The notes: generated by a model not told the origin, from the letters alone. DNA of 64,000 bases from Chimonanthus salicifolius (GCA_013350335.1 CM023535.1:31652991-31716990); one strand, 5' to 3'. Counted from the stretch's first letter, positions 1-12,048 are shown. A program made the numbers and translations.

Positions 1-500
1 TATCGTGTCCTGAAGGCTATCTTCTCTATATCTTCCTCCTTAACCCGGATTTGATGGTATCCGGACATCAAATCAATCTTCGAAAAGTGGCTGGAACCCC
101 TCAATTGATCGAATAAATCATCGATCCTGGGTAAAGGGTACTTGTTCCGGACCGTTAGCTGATTCAGCTTCCTGTAATCCACACACATTCGGAGTGAACT
201 GTCCTTCTTCTTTACAAACAATACTAGAGCTCCCCAAGACGATGTGCCGTTTCGGATGCAGCCCAGCCTGAGCAGTTCATCAATTTGTTTCTTTAGCTCA
301 GACATCTTTGCTGGCGCCATCCAATAATGTGGTAAAGACACTAGTGAAGTACCAGGATACAGCTTGATTTCGAAATTGAGCTCCCTCATGGGTGGTAAGC
401 CAGGGAGTTCTTTTGGAAAAGCATCCGTAAATTCCTTCACAATTGCCGAAAGTTCAGTGATTGGTGCCTTGTTTATGATGATATTATTCAATACCAAATG
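1..500 (-). mobile_element. Ty3/gypsy reverse transcriptase fragment (minus element, pol)
   Basis: Reading the minus strand gives a typical gypsy RT N-terminal half: a segment like [16 protein letters not shown], then [19 protein letters not shown], then KYPLPRID and [15 protein letters not shown]. This is the palm/finger part of the polymerase that copies element RNA into DNA. The catalytic YxDD lies to the left, outside the window. It belongs to the same minus-strand element as the protease, gag, PBS and LTR to its right. No long start-initiated ORF covers it, and gag further upstream is frameshifted, so the copy is decayed. The family call is firm; the lineage within gypsy is not established. 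Confidence 0.9.
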
Positions 501-512
501 GTTCAACCCTTC

Positions 513-900
513 CTACAGTCTACTTTGCTTATCAGTCCGGACCACATGTTGTTTTCCCTCGGGTGACCAAAATGTCACTCTGCGGCGATAACAATCAATG
601 TTGGCCTGGAATCGAGCCAACCAGTCCATGCCAAAGATAATATCGTACTCAGTCATGTCGAGTACCAGATAATTGAACTCAAATCTGAGTCCAGCGAGTT
701 CAGTATTTACTGCGGTGCATATAAGTCTCAATGACTTGTCTCCGACAGGGGATACAATTGTGAGTGTTGTAGACAGTTTTTAAACTAAGGTACCAGTAGC
801 AGTTATAAATGATGTAGCTATAAAGGAGTGTGAAGCTCCAAAATCAAATAGTGCATAGGCATAGGAACTACTAACTACCGCCATACCTTGAATTACTGAA
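513..900 (-). pseudogene. Gypsy aspartic protease domain, active site altered
   Basis: The minus strand encodes a retropepsin-like (RVP_2) domain: ALFDFGASHSFIA near 815-850, followed by a segment ending YDIIFGMDWLARF and then NIDCYRRRV, which are hallmarks of the plant gypsy protease. The family normally has D-S/T-G at the catalytic aspartate; here the codons read D-F-G, so the active site loop residue is missing. The domain is separated from its neighbours by frame changes and in-frame stops (for example near 780). This is a degenerate protease between gag and RT of the minus-strand element. Confidence 0.8.
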
Positions 901-935
901 TGATCCTCATCCGCTGGAGGTGCTAGAGTAAACAA

Positions 936-2208
936 TCATCCAGATCCAGTAGGGTTAGGCGCCCGTCTCGCCTGATTATACGTCCTGCCTCCCCGGGAGT
1001 TAACTGGTCTAGCTGGTGGAAGAAATGATCCCCGGGAGTAAGAAAGCTTGTTGAGCTTTGGGCAATCCTTCTTGAAGTGACCCGGCTGATCACAGTGGAA
1101 GCAGTCACTCACTCCTCTGGAAGCCTGAGTGACTGATACAGACTGGGAGGGCTGGTTGGGACGAAAGCCCCCTGTGGACCCAATAGATGGTGAGGGAGGG
1201 TCTACTGAAGTTTGGTCAAAACTTCTTATTGGGCTGATATGTACCCCTCCCACTCTGAGTTCGGCGGTTGTCCAATCGCGCGTACTCAGCCATCTCCTGC
1301 TCAACTATGGTGGCCCCGCTGACCACCTCTACCAGCGTGGCTGCCTTGAATACGGTCACTTTGGCCCTAATGTTTGGCCGTAGACCACGCTCAAACTTAC
1401 GAGCCCTCCGGTACTCCGTATCCACTATGTAAAATGCATAACACGACAAACTAAGGAATTCCCGATGATATTCTGCTACCGTCATGGAGCCTTGCACCAA
1501 TGATAAAAAGGCTTGAGTCTGACGTTCCTTCTCCTCCTCAGGGAAGTAGTGATCCAGAAATGTAGCTGAGAATTGCTTCCAGGTCATTGCAGTCTTTTCC
1601 CTTTCCGGCACAAGTGCTTGTTGTTTCTCTATCACTTCCCACCATTTACCAGCATCATCAATCAATTGAGATGTGGCCAGTAAAATTTTATGAGCATGAC
1701 TCTTGATATTCAGTAGAGTCAGGATTTAGGAAATTTTCTTTAACTAGTTTTCCGCTCCAACAGCCCATTCTCTACCCTTAAAGTAAGGAGGGCGCTGTTG
1801 CTGAAAGTCCCTGACCATGTTCCGGTCATTGGCATCACTTGTGCTTCCACTTCCATTCAGATGCTACTGGAGAACAGAAGTAACTACCACTTGAACCAAG
1901 CTTTGTAGTTCAGGAGTTACCACCGGTATGCTCACACTGCTTTGCTCCTCTTTCTCTCATTCACTATAGTGAGAGTATCACTCTTCCTCTTCCCGCCGAG
2001 AGTATCGTTCATCTTCCTCTTCCCGCCGTGAGTGCCGTTCATCTTCCCCACGTTGAGATTGCTCCTTCTCATGTAGAGATTGCTCTTTTTCACGTTCAGA
2101 TTGCTCATTTTCAGGTTGAAATTTTTCCCTCTCTTCCTCATTTCGAATGAGTGGTATCTCTTTTTCCTTCCCTTTCTTGCTTTGTTGGATCTTTCTCTTT
2201 GGAGCCAT
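936..2208 (-). pseudogene. Gypsy gag polyprotein with CCHC zinc knuckle (frameshifted)
   Basis: Start ATG at 2208 on the minus strand gives a lysine-rich, strongly charged N-terminus (MAPKRKIQQSKKGKEKE) with repeated EKEQS/REEE blocks. The capsid core (retrotrans_gag) is at 1665-1216, including WKQFSATFLDHYFPEEEKE and MTVAEYHREFLSLSCYA. The nucleocapsid zinc knuckle CFHCDQPGHFKKDC (C-X2-C-X4-H-X4-C) is near 1100-1060. These three parts sit in different frames, so at least two frameshifts or stops break the reading frame. Gag packages element RNA into virus-like particles. Position between the leader ORF and protease fits a standard gypsy order. Confidence 0.88.
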
Positions 2209-3324
2209 TTTCTTTCCTAAGTCATGAAAACATTATGGACTTAGTTTCCTCGTAACATACAACTCAATGCCAATAGTCCTCATAAACTCATAAATTTGCA
2301 TACTTTATAAATATATTCAAATTTCATCATAGTACAAGGGTTGGTAGGGTTAAAACAAACCCTTCAAAGAACGAAATGCGCCCACAACCCTTACAAAATA
2401 TCCCCTTTTTTTTTAACTTTCTTACTACTTCTTAGTCTAATCTTCCGTAGAAGACCCTACATCATCAACAAACATAAAGAAATTGTCAGGGCATATCATC
2501 GACATGTGTCCCAATACTCCACACGTCAAACAGGGTATTATTCCTGGTCCTCCAATGTAAGGACAGTTAGTCCCTTCTTTCCCGTGCCCATGAAGTCCAC
2601 AAACCGGGCAAACAACTTCAAGATGGTGGGGGCAGTATGTACAGTTGTGCCCATCCTGATTGCACAACTCGTACATATAATCGGGCTCTATCTCCCCTAT
2701 AGACTCTCTTATCATTGGGATATCTTCCATATGCTCTTCTGGAAAAGGTGCTAGATTCACTTCAACCTCCTCGGGAAATCCCTCTTGATTGTCTACGTTA
2801 ACTTCCAAGCTAGAGTTGTTGGAAGAAGACACCAGATCTATTGGATTGCTAGGGGTTTCTCTATCCCACAACTCTGTATACTCAACGTTGCTCGACATAT
2901 ATGTATCATAACAATAGAACACATGAATAACAACAGCAGTTCCAATCAAACTAATCTTTGTTTTGGGGAATTTCTTATATATAACATAATGTATCTTGTT
3001 TGGGGAAATTGTCAAATCATCACTCTTTGTTTTCCTTTGTTTCTAAGGGAAATCTCTAAATTCCTGTTGTTTGTTGCTCAATTTGGGGATATCGGGGAAG
3101 TGTATCCTATTTTGCTATGTTTGATGAATCCAATAAGATGATTGTACTTACTTTGCAATCTTTCATTGTTGTTCTAAAATTGATTGTTCAGTCTCAATCT
3201 AACGAAGTAAATTAATCCGGCCCCCAGTCAGCGGACTCCAAAGAGTCGGTCAGTTGGGATTCTTATCTGTCAGTGAGACATGAAACCATTTTAATCTTAC
3301 TTCAAAGATTCAACTTCCCGTTTC
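2209..3324 (-). mobile_element. 5' leader of the minus-strand gypsy element
   Basis: Untranslated leader between PBS and the gag ATG, apart from the leader ORF at 2898-2437. The rest (2209-2436 and 2899-3324) is AT-rich and shows no recognisable coding sequence. Confidence 0.6.
2437..2898 (-). CDS. Leader ORF with zinc-knuckle-like cysteine cluster, upstream of gag
   Basis: An intact 153-residue ORF from ATG 2898 to the stop at 2437, in the same direction as gag and lying between the PBS/LTR and gag of the minus-strand gypsy element. The N-terminal half is acidic and serine/asparagine rich. The C-terminal half holds three cysteine groups: CNQDGHNCTYC, then CPVCGLHGHGKEGTNC, then CLTCGVLGHMSMIC. 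The last is a perfect C-X2-C-X4-H-X4-C knuckle and the second a spaced variant. I do not recognise the family. Extra ORFs upstream of gag are known in some plant gypsy lineages (Ogre/Tat), but I cannot assign this one. It could bind RNA or DNA. A longer upstream reading frame exists without an ATG, so 2898 is the preferred start. Confidence 0.6.
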   Translation of the reverse strand: MSSNVEYTELWDRETPSNPIDLVSSSNNSSLEVNVDNQEGFPEEVEVNLAPFPEEHMEDIPMIRESIGEIEPDYMYELCNQDGHNCTYCPHHLEVVCPVCGLHGHGKEGTNCPYIGGPGIIPCLTCGVLGHMSMICPDNFFMFVDDVGSSTED

Positions 3325-3336
3325 GCTCTGATACCA
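3325..3336 (-). promoter_or_regulatory. Primer binding site (initiator tRNA-Met)
   Basis: On the minus strand TGGTATCAGAGC follows the LTR end (...GCGTTACA, then two bases). It is complementary to the 3' end of initiator tRNA-Met, the usual primer of plant LTR retrotransposons. It fixes the orientation of the element and shows that the LTR at 3339-6705 is its 5' LTR. Confidence 0.92.
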
Positions 3337-3338
3337 AC

Positions 3339-6300
3339 TGTAACGCCCCGCCCTTTTCCACCCTTACGAAAATCAGAGTCTAATTTTTTTTTTATAACTA
3401 AGTAAAGTGGAAGAGAGCGGGGAGCGTCACGACGTGAGCTAAGTCCGACTTCTAAAGTTTGACCCTTAACTGGCCACCCATGTATGCATGGACTAAACCC
3501 ATTAAACCAATCCACACATGGTACTAAATAAAAAAACTTGTGGAATAATATAAACTGATTGCGGAAAACTAACTGTTTAGATAGCAAAGTACAAGTCATC
3601 TAACCAAAATGACTTAAATCCGATAACCATCATCAAAACTATTCACAAACCATAATAATGTTACTAAGTCATTACATGTCCATATAAAAGTATCCAAATG
3701 TCAATAAATAATTCTATTCCATATCCAAGCTCCTATGCTTGGCTTCCTTCGCGATCCTCGACCTTTCCTTTTCCCTTTCCTGCGTCATCAACTAAAGATA
3801 GAACTAGGGCGTTAGATCAACGCGCCCAGTAGGTCTTCCGATTAGGGTTACCACAAGGTTAGTATAAAGCATGCATATATCATAATAATACATGATCAAC
3901 AAAACTTACAAAAACAATACTATGTATGTATGCAAATGTAATGAGTCCCACCCATCACAATTATACATAGTCATCACTTGACGGGATTCTCATCGTCAAG
4001 GTAACCCACAGTGTTCTTTCGTTTCCTCTTGATGGGATTCTCATTATCAAGGTATTCTTCCTGGTGGGACTCTCATCACCTAAGGAGGCCCCACAGTTGC
4101 ATCACGGACATTCCGACGGAGTGTGGGCTCCGGTTTTCATATTCATCACCCCATGCCATGCATGAGATGCCAATGAGTACATGCCATTTATAAATAAATC
4201 TTAACATTCAAATCCCATTTGAAACATAATACTTTAACAAATATCTCATAAGAAAAAAATCAAGATAAAACCAAATATAATATGTGGTTATAAAGATGTA
4301 GGAAACCTACCTAAAAAGTCACTTAAAATATCCTTTCTTCTCAAACCGTCACTTGTTCGTGATTGCGCACCGTTCAAGTAGTCCCGTTACCTTATTTATA
4401 TACAGCAAGTTAAACACATAATCTTTTGATTTCTAATTAATTCTAAGTCCCAAAAACCAACTTGTGGGGTTCGGCCATACCCCATGGCCGAACCTCACCC
4501 ACTTGTATTTGATCTTTCTTTTCATTTAATCAACACCATCCAAATGACTTATTAAAAACCTCAATCTACCAAACATCACTTGGTGGGGTTCGGTCGTACA
4601 ACATGGCCGAACCTCACCATTTTGGTTTGAGCCCCTTTTTCAAATCCTTTCATTAATTCATTCATATTTACCATATTGCCATTGACCTAACCCTTGCATA
4701 ATATTGCCCATGACCAATGTCCATGTAACAATCCACCTTAGTGGGGTTCGGCCATATAACATGGCCGAACCTCACCATCTTTAAATTAGTCCTTTAATCC
4801 TTTATACATAGGACTAATTATCAATCCATCCATTTAACTATCTAGTCCTTAACCATCCACCATTGTCACTCTATGGGGTTCGGCCCTACACATGGCCGAA
4901 CCCTATAATTCCTTTTATCCATTAAAATCTTTATCCATCTAAGAATGGTTCTCATAACTCCATTCATTGGAATATTTTTTAAACCTATTAAAACAAAACC
5001 CCATATTTAGCACTTGGTGGCATACGGCCATACACCATGGTCGAACCTCACCCCTTTGGTTTTGGTTCTCCTTTTTGCCATTCTTTTTGATAAATCTTAA
5101 CCATCCAAGTCTATCATTTTTCCATCTATGTTAACCCTTTAAAAAAACATCATAAAACCATCAATGATTCTAAACATATTCTTAAATCCAAATACCCATA
5201 AAATGGTCCATGGGGTTCGGCCATGGTTCTCTTGATTCAAAACTTATACATGATTCATGCTTAGCAACTTAGCCATAAGAATAATATGGTTCAGCCATCC
5301 AATGGCCGACCCTAAACATCAATCTTATCTTCATTTCAAACACCTTAAAACCTTCAATCATTGTATGGTTTTTATCCCTCAAAAACCATACAACTAACCA
5401 AGTAATTTCATGGGGTTCGGCCATCCAAAGTGGCCGAACCCTATGATCCATGTTTCTACCCTTTTAAACATCATCATCCATAATTTAAACCCTTTATAGA
5501 TTCGGCCATACAATGGCCAGATCATGCTCCCTTAACCAATTTATTTAACCAAATTTCATGGAGTAGTTACCAATCTTTTTAGCTTCTCTTCTTGCCGTTG
5601 ATCCTTCCTTCCTCCCTTCTTGCTCCTTTGGTTCTTTAGCCGATTATGAGCTTTGATCAATGATGAAATCACCAAGGCTTGTTCGGCCAAGGAAGTAGGT
5701 TTTGAGAGAGGAAAAGAGATGAAAATCTCTAATCTTTCTTTGAGATGGAAAGTTTGGCCAAAGGGGTGAATGTGCCCCTTTGTAAATCAGCCACCAAACC
5801 TTCTCACTTACCCTCATGAATGTTGGTCTAACCAAGGAGTCCCATGGCTTAACTATGGGACACTTGGCTTAAGCTCATGCAAACCTTCCATCTCCCCAAC
5901 GTTGGGCCTTGGGTTTCCATCATGAGATGGAAAGCCTCCAAATTCCCAATGTAATCTTATCTCATTCCATTGAATTTTATGCATGGGATACCACTCCCAT
6001 GCCACCAACGTGTGGGTCTTTGCTTTGGGGTCTTTAAAATCAACACAACTCCTCATCTTCCCACTTGACTCACTTGAGTTAAAGGTCTCCATGACTTCCA
6101 ATCCAACTCATTAGCTCAACTCACTCATTTAATTCACTTGAGTCAACTCAATTGTTTGATTCCTTTCCAACACAATTCAGCCCCAACTCAACATAATTTA
6201 ACTCAACATTTTAGCTCATTTGATGGTCCACATGGTCAACATGGTCAAGCTCGACCCATTGGGTCCCCATTTAACTTCTTGGTCCAATTAGGCGCCGTGA

Positions 6301-6705
6301 CCCATTTAAATGATAATTATCCATTTAAATGCGATTTACCCAATTGTACATAGCTTACCCATTTATCCTCCATTGAACTCCCATTCAGTTCAGCCTAACT
6401 CAATTAAACTTGAGCTCACCCAATGGTCAAACAAGTTCACCACGACCTATTGGGTCCCAATTGGATAGTTGACCCATTTAATCACACATACCCAATTATT
6501 TCTAACCGAATTCTATCCTTGATCCATTGGATCATAATTGGGCTATTGACCCAATTCTTAGCCATTTATCTCCATTGATCCACATCTACCATCCGTTGGG
6601 CAATTGACCCAACATTTACCCATCTAAGATTCATATCTTTTTAATTCACCATTCCAATGGCATTTTCGTAAATATGGATATATTGAAAAAAATCGGGGTG
6701 TTACA
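3339..6705 (-). mobile_element. 5' LTR of the minus-strand gypsy element, 3.37 kb
   Basis: On the minus strand the LTR starts TGTAACACCCCG and ends CGGGGCGTTACA, with imperfect inverted ends. Near its R/U5 end (3339-3850) it shares several blocks with the solo LTRs at 35293-38472 and 48499-51602: the ACTGGG-GTTGA-TAAC block, the AGCATAGGAGCTTGG block, and the block around GACTTAGCTCACGTCGTGACG. The three are related LTRs. The U3-side half contains about nine hairpin motifs of the GGTTCGGCCAT...ATGGCCGAACC type (4464-5520) and a region rich in the word CCCAATTG / CAATTGGG (6360-6600). The LTR ends exactly where integrase coding sequence of another element begins. Confidence 0.85.
4464..5520. 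repeat. Cluster of inverted-repeat (hairpin) motifs inside the gypsy LTR
   Basis: About nine copies of a motif with arms GGTTCGGCCAT and ATGGCCGAACC separated by 2-6 bases (starts near 4466, 4584, 4743, 4875, 5023, 5214, 5288, 5412, 5500), spaced roughly 75-190 bp apart. Some copies have one degenerate arm. The related LTRs at 35293 and 48499 hold only one copy each (near 36208 and 49386), so the motif has been amplified in this LTR. Confidence 0.85.
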
Positions 6706-7800
6706 CTTTATGACAGGTATCCCAAAGTCTTCCTAAGAAGAATGATGTTATTTGGATAATAGTTTATCGATTGACAAAATCAACCCATTTTTTGCCAATT
6801 AAAAAGAATGATTCTTTGACTACCCTAACTAGAATATATTTAAAGATATAATTATATTACATGGAGTACCCGTATCTATTGTATCTGATAGAGACTCTAG
6901 ATTTGTGTCAAGATTTTGGTAGGGATTAGAAGGAGAAATGGGGACTAAGCTATGTTTTAGCACTACTTTTCACCCTCAGACTGATGGTCAATCAAAGAGA
7001 ACCATCCAAACTTTTGAGGATATGCTAAGGGCATGTGTCATGGATATGCAGGGAAGTGGGGAGAACTATTTAGCTTTGATTGAATTTGTATACAACAACA
7101 GTTACCATTCTAGTATACAAATGGCAACAGTTACCATTCTAGTATACAGATGGCACCCTATGAAGCCCTGTATGGTAGACTTTCAAGTCACCTCTATGTT
7201 AGATAGAAGTAGGAGGCAAGGCATTGTTGGGTCCAGACTTGGTGTACGAGACGTCTGAACAAGTTCAAGTGTTAAGACAACGTCTCAAAACAGCTCAAAG
7301 CAAACAGAAGAGTTATGCTGACAAAAGGTGGAGTCCTTTGGAGTTTGCAGTCGGTGACCGAGTATTCCTACGTGTGGCACCACCTCATGGAGTACAACGA
7401 TTTGGTTGCAAGGGGAAACTATCACCTCGATATGTTGGACCCTTTTAAATTTTGAGAAGAATAGGAGAAGTAGCCTACCAACTAGAACTCCCTCAGACTA
7501 TGGCGAGAGTACATAGTACATTCCATGTATCTATGTTGAAAAAGTACGAGAATGATTAATCCCATGTGTTGAGCTATGAGGACATTGAAGTCTCGGAAGA
7601 TCTTACTTTTGAAGAAGTACCAGTAGAGATACAAGGATCTCGGACTCAAGTACTCAGAAGAAAATCTATACCACTGATGCAAGTGCTATGGCAACATCGT
7701 GACATACAACATGTGACGTGGTAACCGGAGTCAACGACGCAGAGGCGTTACTCTAGTCTATTCTCGGAGTAAAAGGTCTGAGTTTTATTTTAAATTTCGG
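6706..7800 (+). pseudogene. Gypsy integrase core and C-terminal domain (plus-strand element)
   Basis: Translation of the plus strand gives an integrase core: HGVPVSIVSDRDSRF near 6860-6905, FHPQTDGQSKRTIQTFEDML near 6970-7030, and YNNSYHSSI. The C-terminal domain follows, with QKSYADKRWSPLEFAVGDRV, LSPRYVGPF and then EVAYQLELP and VHSTFHVSMLKKY. In-frame stops interrupt it (near 6916, 7448, 7557 and 7722) and there is a short internal duplication around 7105-7150 (GTTACCATTCTAGTATACA occurs twice). Integrase inserts element cDNA into the genome. The left part of the pol gene is missing because the minus-strand element inserted here. Confidence 0.88.
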
Positions 7801-7814
7801 GACGAAATCTTTTT

Positions 7815-7827
7815 TAGGAGGGTGGGA
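7815..7827 (+). promoter_or_regulatory. Polypurine tract of the plus-strand gypsy element
   Basis: AGGAGGGTGGGA directly precedes the LTR start TGTAATACCC. This purine run primes plus-strand DNA synthesis and marks the following LTR as the 3' LTR. Confidence 0.8.
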
Positions 7828-10800
7828 TGTAATACCCAGACCCGAATTAAGCTTAATTAAAGTGGTTTATTTTAATAAATCATGTTTTAACATGTTAATC
7901 ATGAATATTATAGTTAGTGGTTTGTGAAAAGTCCATGATTGGCCCAATCGGAGCTCGATAGCTCGTTGATCCAACTCATTTAAGTTAGAAGGGCAAAATG
8001 GTAATTCACCATAGACAGTGTTATTTTATTATTAAATAATTGTTTGGTTATTGATTTAGTGAAATTGATTTCCTTATTAGGGATTTAAATTCTGAAATTT
8101 ATAAGTAATTTTATTATATTTTTAATTTCAGAAAGTGTTATTAAAAACTACCCGAAAAGATCCCGAAATTTAGGAAATAATTATTTTAAGCAATTTAAAA
8201 GTGAGAAAATTATAAGAAAATATGTGTTATTAAATTATGTTTTAATTCATTGTTTTATGTTTCTAAATTTTGAAAATAATGGTTTTAAACCCTTTAAATA
8301 AATACAATTTAGATTAAGGAAATAATATTAAAAGGTGATTTTTATTTAAATAAATTTATTTTAGTGAAGTATAATTCTCCAAAATTTTATGGTATTTAGA
8401 GTTTTTAAAAACCAACATTCTGGGTAATATGGATTAAATTAAAAAAATCTTTTAATTAGTTAAATATTAAAAATAAATGAAAGTGGGCATATATGCAAAT
8501 AAGTTTTGAGAGACTAAACTACAAATATCCAAAAATCTTAAATCAGTTGCGCAGCAGGTGACTAGCAGCTGCATGGGCATCGGATCATGCAAGCTATGAT
8601 CGTAGCTTGGAGATTGACGTGGGATTTTCATGGCCCTGCATAGAGCCTACACCTCCCCTTTGGTTTTCTCATTTAAACACACCTCCATCCATGAAGTCTT
8701 CACAGAAAATTTTGAAAGAAAACCACTGCTGCTCCTCTGTTCTTCTTCTTCACCGTTAGCTTAAGTAAAAGATTGTTCCAGTTGCTGAAACTCTGTCCAA
8801 ATTTGAAAGCGAAGGTAACGATTGTGTTTATTTTAAAATTGTAAACTATTTAGGATCAAACAGAAGTTGATTTGATTGAGATTTGTGTCTTAAAATCAAT
8901 TTTGAAGTTTAATGGAAAACATGGATTTTCATGTGGTTTACTAGTTTTAACGTAGAATCTGATGTTTTAAGCAGTGTTAATTGTCCAATTTATTTCAAAA
9001 TTGAAGAGGACTTAATGTAGAGCACATCTTACTAGAAGGATGTGAAAAACCAATTCAAGAAACCCACTGTTTTTGGATTCGTATTTCACTATGTCCCTCC
9101 CGTCACTGCACTGTTGCAGGTGACAGATGAAGAAGACGACACTCGGAAGATCCAAGAATCGGCCTTTGGATTCGAAAGTTCCGAACTTCTGTTCGGGGTT
9201 CCGAAGCAAGCAGAGGCCAACTGTTTTGCCCTCTGCCTCAACTGGACATACATGACGTTTCGAGGCCCATTCGGACGTTCCGAACAACTCGGAAGTTCTG
9301 AGCAGACCTCGACAGGTTCCGAGGAAGACCGAGACTCACTGTTTTCTAATTTTGTTGTTTTTCTATTTGGAAGCAGGCTTGGACGTTCCAGACATGAACC
9401 TCGGAAGTTCCGAAGGACTGAACCTAAGTTCCGAAGGTTCTGTAAGAACCCAGAGTTTAGGCAATGGTTCGGAAGTTCCGAAGCCACAGTACTTGGTTCC
9501 AAGGCATGTTCCGAGGAACCCAGAACTAGTTTTTGAGATTTATTCTAAGTTAAGGATTACATGCTAGGTTTAGAGCTTAGATTTTAATGTGATATTTTAT
9601 ACCAGATTCTTAATTAAAAATAATACTAACCCCTTGTTTGTATTATTATATTTATAATATGTATTCACTTCTAGGCCGATACTCTCTATTTGTGGCGCAG
9701 TGGAAACGCAGCCCGGTAGCTATCAATAGCTGAGCAATTAACTTCGCCACTCGGTAGAAAAGAAGGGTTCGAGCACTGATTGATCTCTGTGCCTAACTCA
9801 ATATACGAGTAGTGGCCTGAGCATCTTATATCTCTAAGCCAAACTCAATATGTCTCCATGGTCATTTTCAGAAGGCAATATGTGTAGTGGCCTGAGCACC
9901 TTTACTATACTGATGGATTATTGTAACTAAAAATGAATAGTAACCTATTAAGGAAACTCATATTCATTTCCCTTAGAGTTTTTCTGGAAAATAGGACAGA
10001 AGGATCTGAAATACTATGAATGTATGTTATTGTATATATACATATCTGTGTAATATGTTTGATTAATGACTGTATAATTCATTATATTCCTATTTGTGTG
10101 TTTAACAGATACCTCGAAATCCCACATATTCGGTGAGGAGACTTAACATTGCAGAAGAGGTAAATCAGATTAAGAGGATCTAGTGCAATGAGTGGTTTCA
10201 AGGATCAGACTTAATGAACTCACTTATATGCTTAGACATGATGCACTACTATGAAATATGCTTGTTGATATTAATGATGTTTATTGTATATTATAATGAT
10301 GATTATACTGCCCCTACCTACACTCAACTGCTGAACTATGATATGATATGCTATTATCGGCCCAGGTATGTCAATTACCGGCCCAAGTGTGTCAGTTTGC
10401 TTCTACTAGCCCAAGTGTGTCAGTTACTAGCCCAGGTGTATCAGTTACCTGCCCAAGTGTATTGGATATATTTTTGCAATATGCTACATTTTGACTGTGT
10501 CAGAACTTAATGTCTTTATAGTCAGTATAGTGCTTAGGTGTCATGGTGGATATTGGCAGTAATACAGATGACTTAATATATTGGCATGATAGACCAATAA
10601 TGATTTCAAATGATGATATTGATTTATCTAACCTGATGATTATTACATTGTATTGTTATGTTCTCTTCACTGATTCGGTTAGCTCACACCTCTCACATTT
10701 TAGAAGATGTACCCGAAGAGGAGGAACCTCCATTTCAAACTTAGGGTGTTAAAAGCTGTTGCGGTTGCTTGTGTTTCCCACAGACGAGAAATACACTCTA

Positions 10801-11125
10801 TTTTGTCAGTTGGTTATTTAGAACCATATCTTTTATAAGTACCTCATGTGTTACTTATTATATTTTGATCATGTATCGAATGACCATGTTACTGTTAGTA
10901 ACTTTGATATAAATAAGATTATATTTTTGTGATGGAAATATTTATTTGTATGATATGTGCTTATAAACGGGTAGTCATATGGTACATGCTTGAGTCCACA
11001 TATAAAGAGCATTGTGACATTTATTTCTGGGCCTAACTATTGATCTAACCCAATTAGAAGTTTACCTAATTAAGAAAAAAAAAAATAGTAGCGTTTTGGG
11101 CCCACTTTCGGGTTGGGGCGTTATA
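7828..11125 (+). mobile_element. 3' LTR of the plus-strand gypsy element, 3.3 kb
   Basis: Starts TGTAATACCCAGACCCG immediately after the polypurine tract and ends around GGGGCGTTATA. It is AT-rich. It contains a cluster of TTCGGAAGTTCCGAA-like palindromes (9165-9515) and a short repeat of GGCCCAAGTGTGTCAGT-type units (10360-10460). The right boundary is less certain than the left because the terminal bases are TA, not CA, and no matching second LTR is in the window. The following sequence (11126-12048) belongs to the LTR family seen at 3339, 35293 and 48499, which supports a boundary here. Confidence 0.7.
9165..9515. repeat. Palindrome cluster (TTCGGAAGTTCCGAA-like) in LTR
   Basis: At least ten full or partial matches to GGAAGTTCCGAA or its near variants occur in 350 bp, most able to pair with themselves or with a neighbour. 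The cluster lies inside the 3' LTR of the plus-strand gypsy element and produces several short overlapping ORFs on both strands that have no other support. Confidence 0.8.
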
Positions 11126-12048
11126 AAGATACTTAGAATGATAGTACCTTGAAAGAAAAGTATTGAATGGTATTTCAAAGACACAAGTTTTTATGACTAA
11201 ATGTGAGTTTTGGAAAAGAATTGAAATACTTATATGGCTATGGTATATCTTGAAGTATGGTTTTATGTAATTGAAATACGATAGGGTATTGAGAAAAGTA
11301 TTATGTATATGTTGAAAGTGGATAGTTATGATTTTGAACATGAAGTTTTCAACATGGAAGAGAATATAATTTAATTATATGAATAAATATGTTGATCTAT
11401 GATAGCCTTGAGAAATGTTTTGGGATTTGAGAAATGTAATAGGTAAATGACAAGTATAGATTTGATCACCAATATACAAGTATATATATAGTGTCTTAGT
11501 ATGACACACCGTAGTGCATACCATGTGATCGGAATTCCTACTAGGTGCGTTGACTAAGCCCATAAATTCCCCTCTCCAGATTTGCATGCAGGTTTGAGAG
11601 ATGCAGGTGACATCTGGCCGAGCATGGAAAAGATGGAGAACAAAGAAGAAAGTTTAGAGAACTTAGTTTCATTATTAGGTTTTGAAAGATTTGAGAACAA
11701 TGTAAATTTGTTTAAGAATGTTCAACTTGAATTGTTGGGGAATGTCATATGTATGATTTGAAATTTACGTGTTTAAGTTTATTTGTGTTTGACTCAAGTA
11801 TGTGGGAATTCCTTATTTTGCTATGAGTTGTGTTGGTTATTCATGCAATGTTATAAAATGTTTAAATTTCTGTAGGATTATCAGAGTGTGTGTAAATGTT
11901 ATCATGCACCCACTAATTAGGCCAGTCAAGGGTAGGGTCGGGTCTTTGGACTCGGACTTGGCTCGCGTCGTGACACTCGCCTTTTTCTCCACTCAAATAT
12001 TTATCTAATTCTACTCTGATGACGGTGGTTAGAGGGAGGGGTGTTACA
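11126..12048 (+). mobile_element. 3' end of another gypsy LTR (plus orientation)
   Basis: Contains the blocks typical of the 3339/35293/48499 LTR group: GGAATTCCTACTAGGTGCGTTGACTAA-type sequence near 11530 and the GGTCGGG...GACTTGGCTCGCGTCGTGACA block near 11935-11975. It ends GGGGTGTTACA at 12048. Its upstream part is absent, replaced by the plus-strand element ending at 11125, so this is probably the outermost host LTR of the nest. Confidence 0.6.

Noticed and set aside
9012..9567. Overlapping ORFs on both strands rich in SSE/PNR words
   Set aside because: They are by-products of the GGAAGTTCC palindrome cluster in an LTR, open in many frames for that reason.
7828..12048. A single 4.2-kb LTR ending GGGGTGTTACA
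   Set aside because: The stretch 11126-12048 matches a different LTR family and an LTR-like end (GGGGCGTTATA) occurs at 11125, so two elements are more likely, though not proven.
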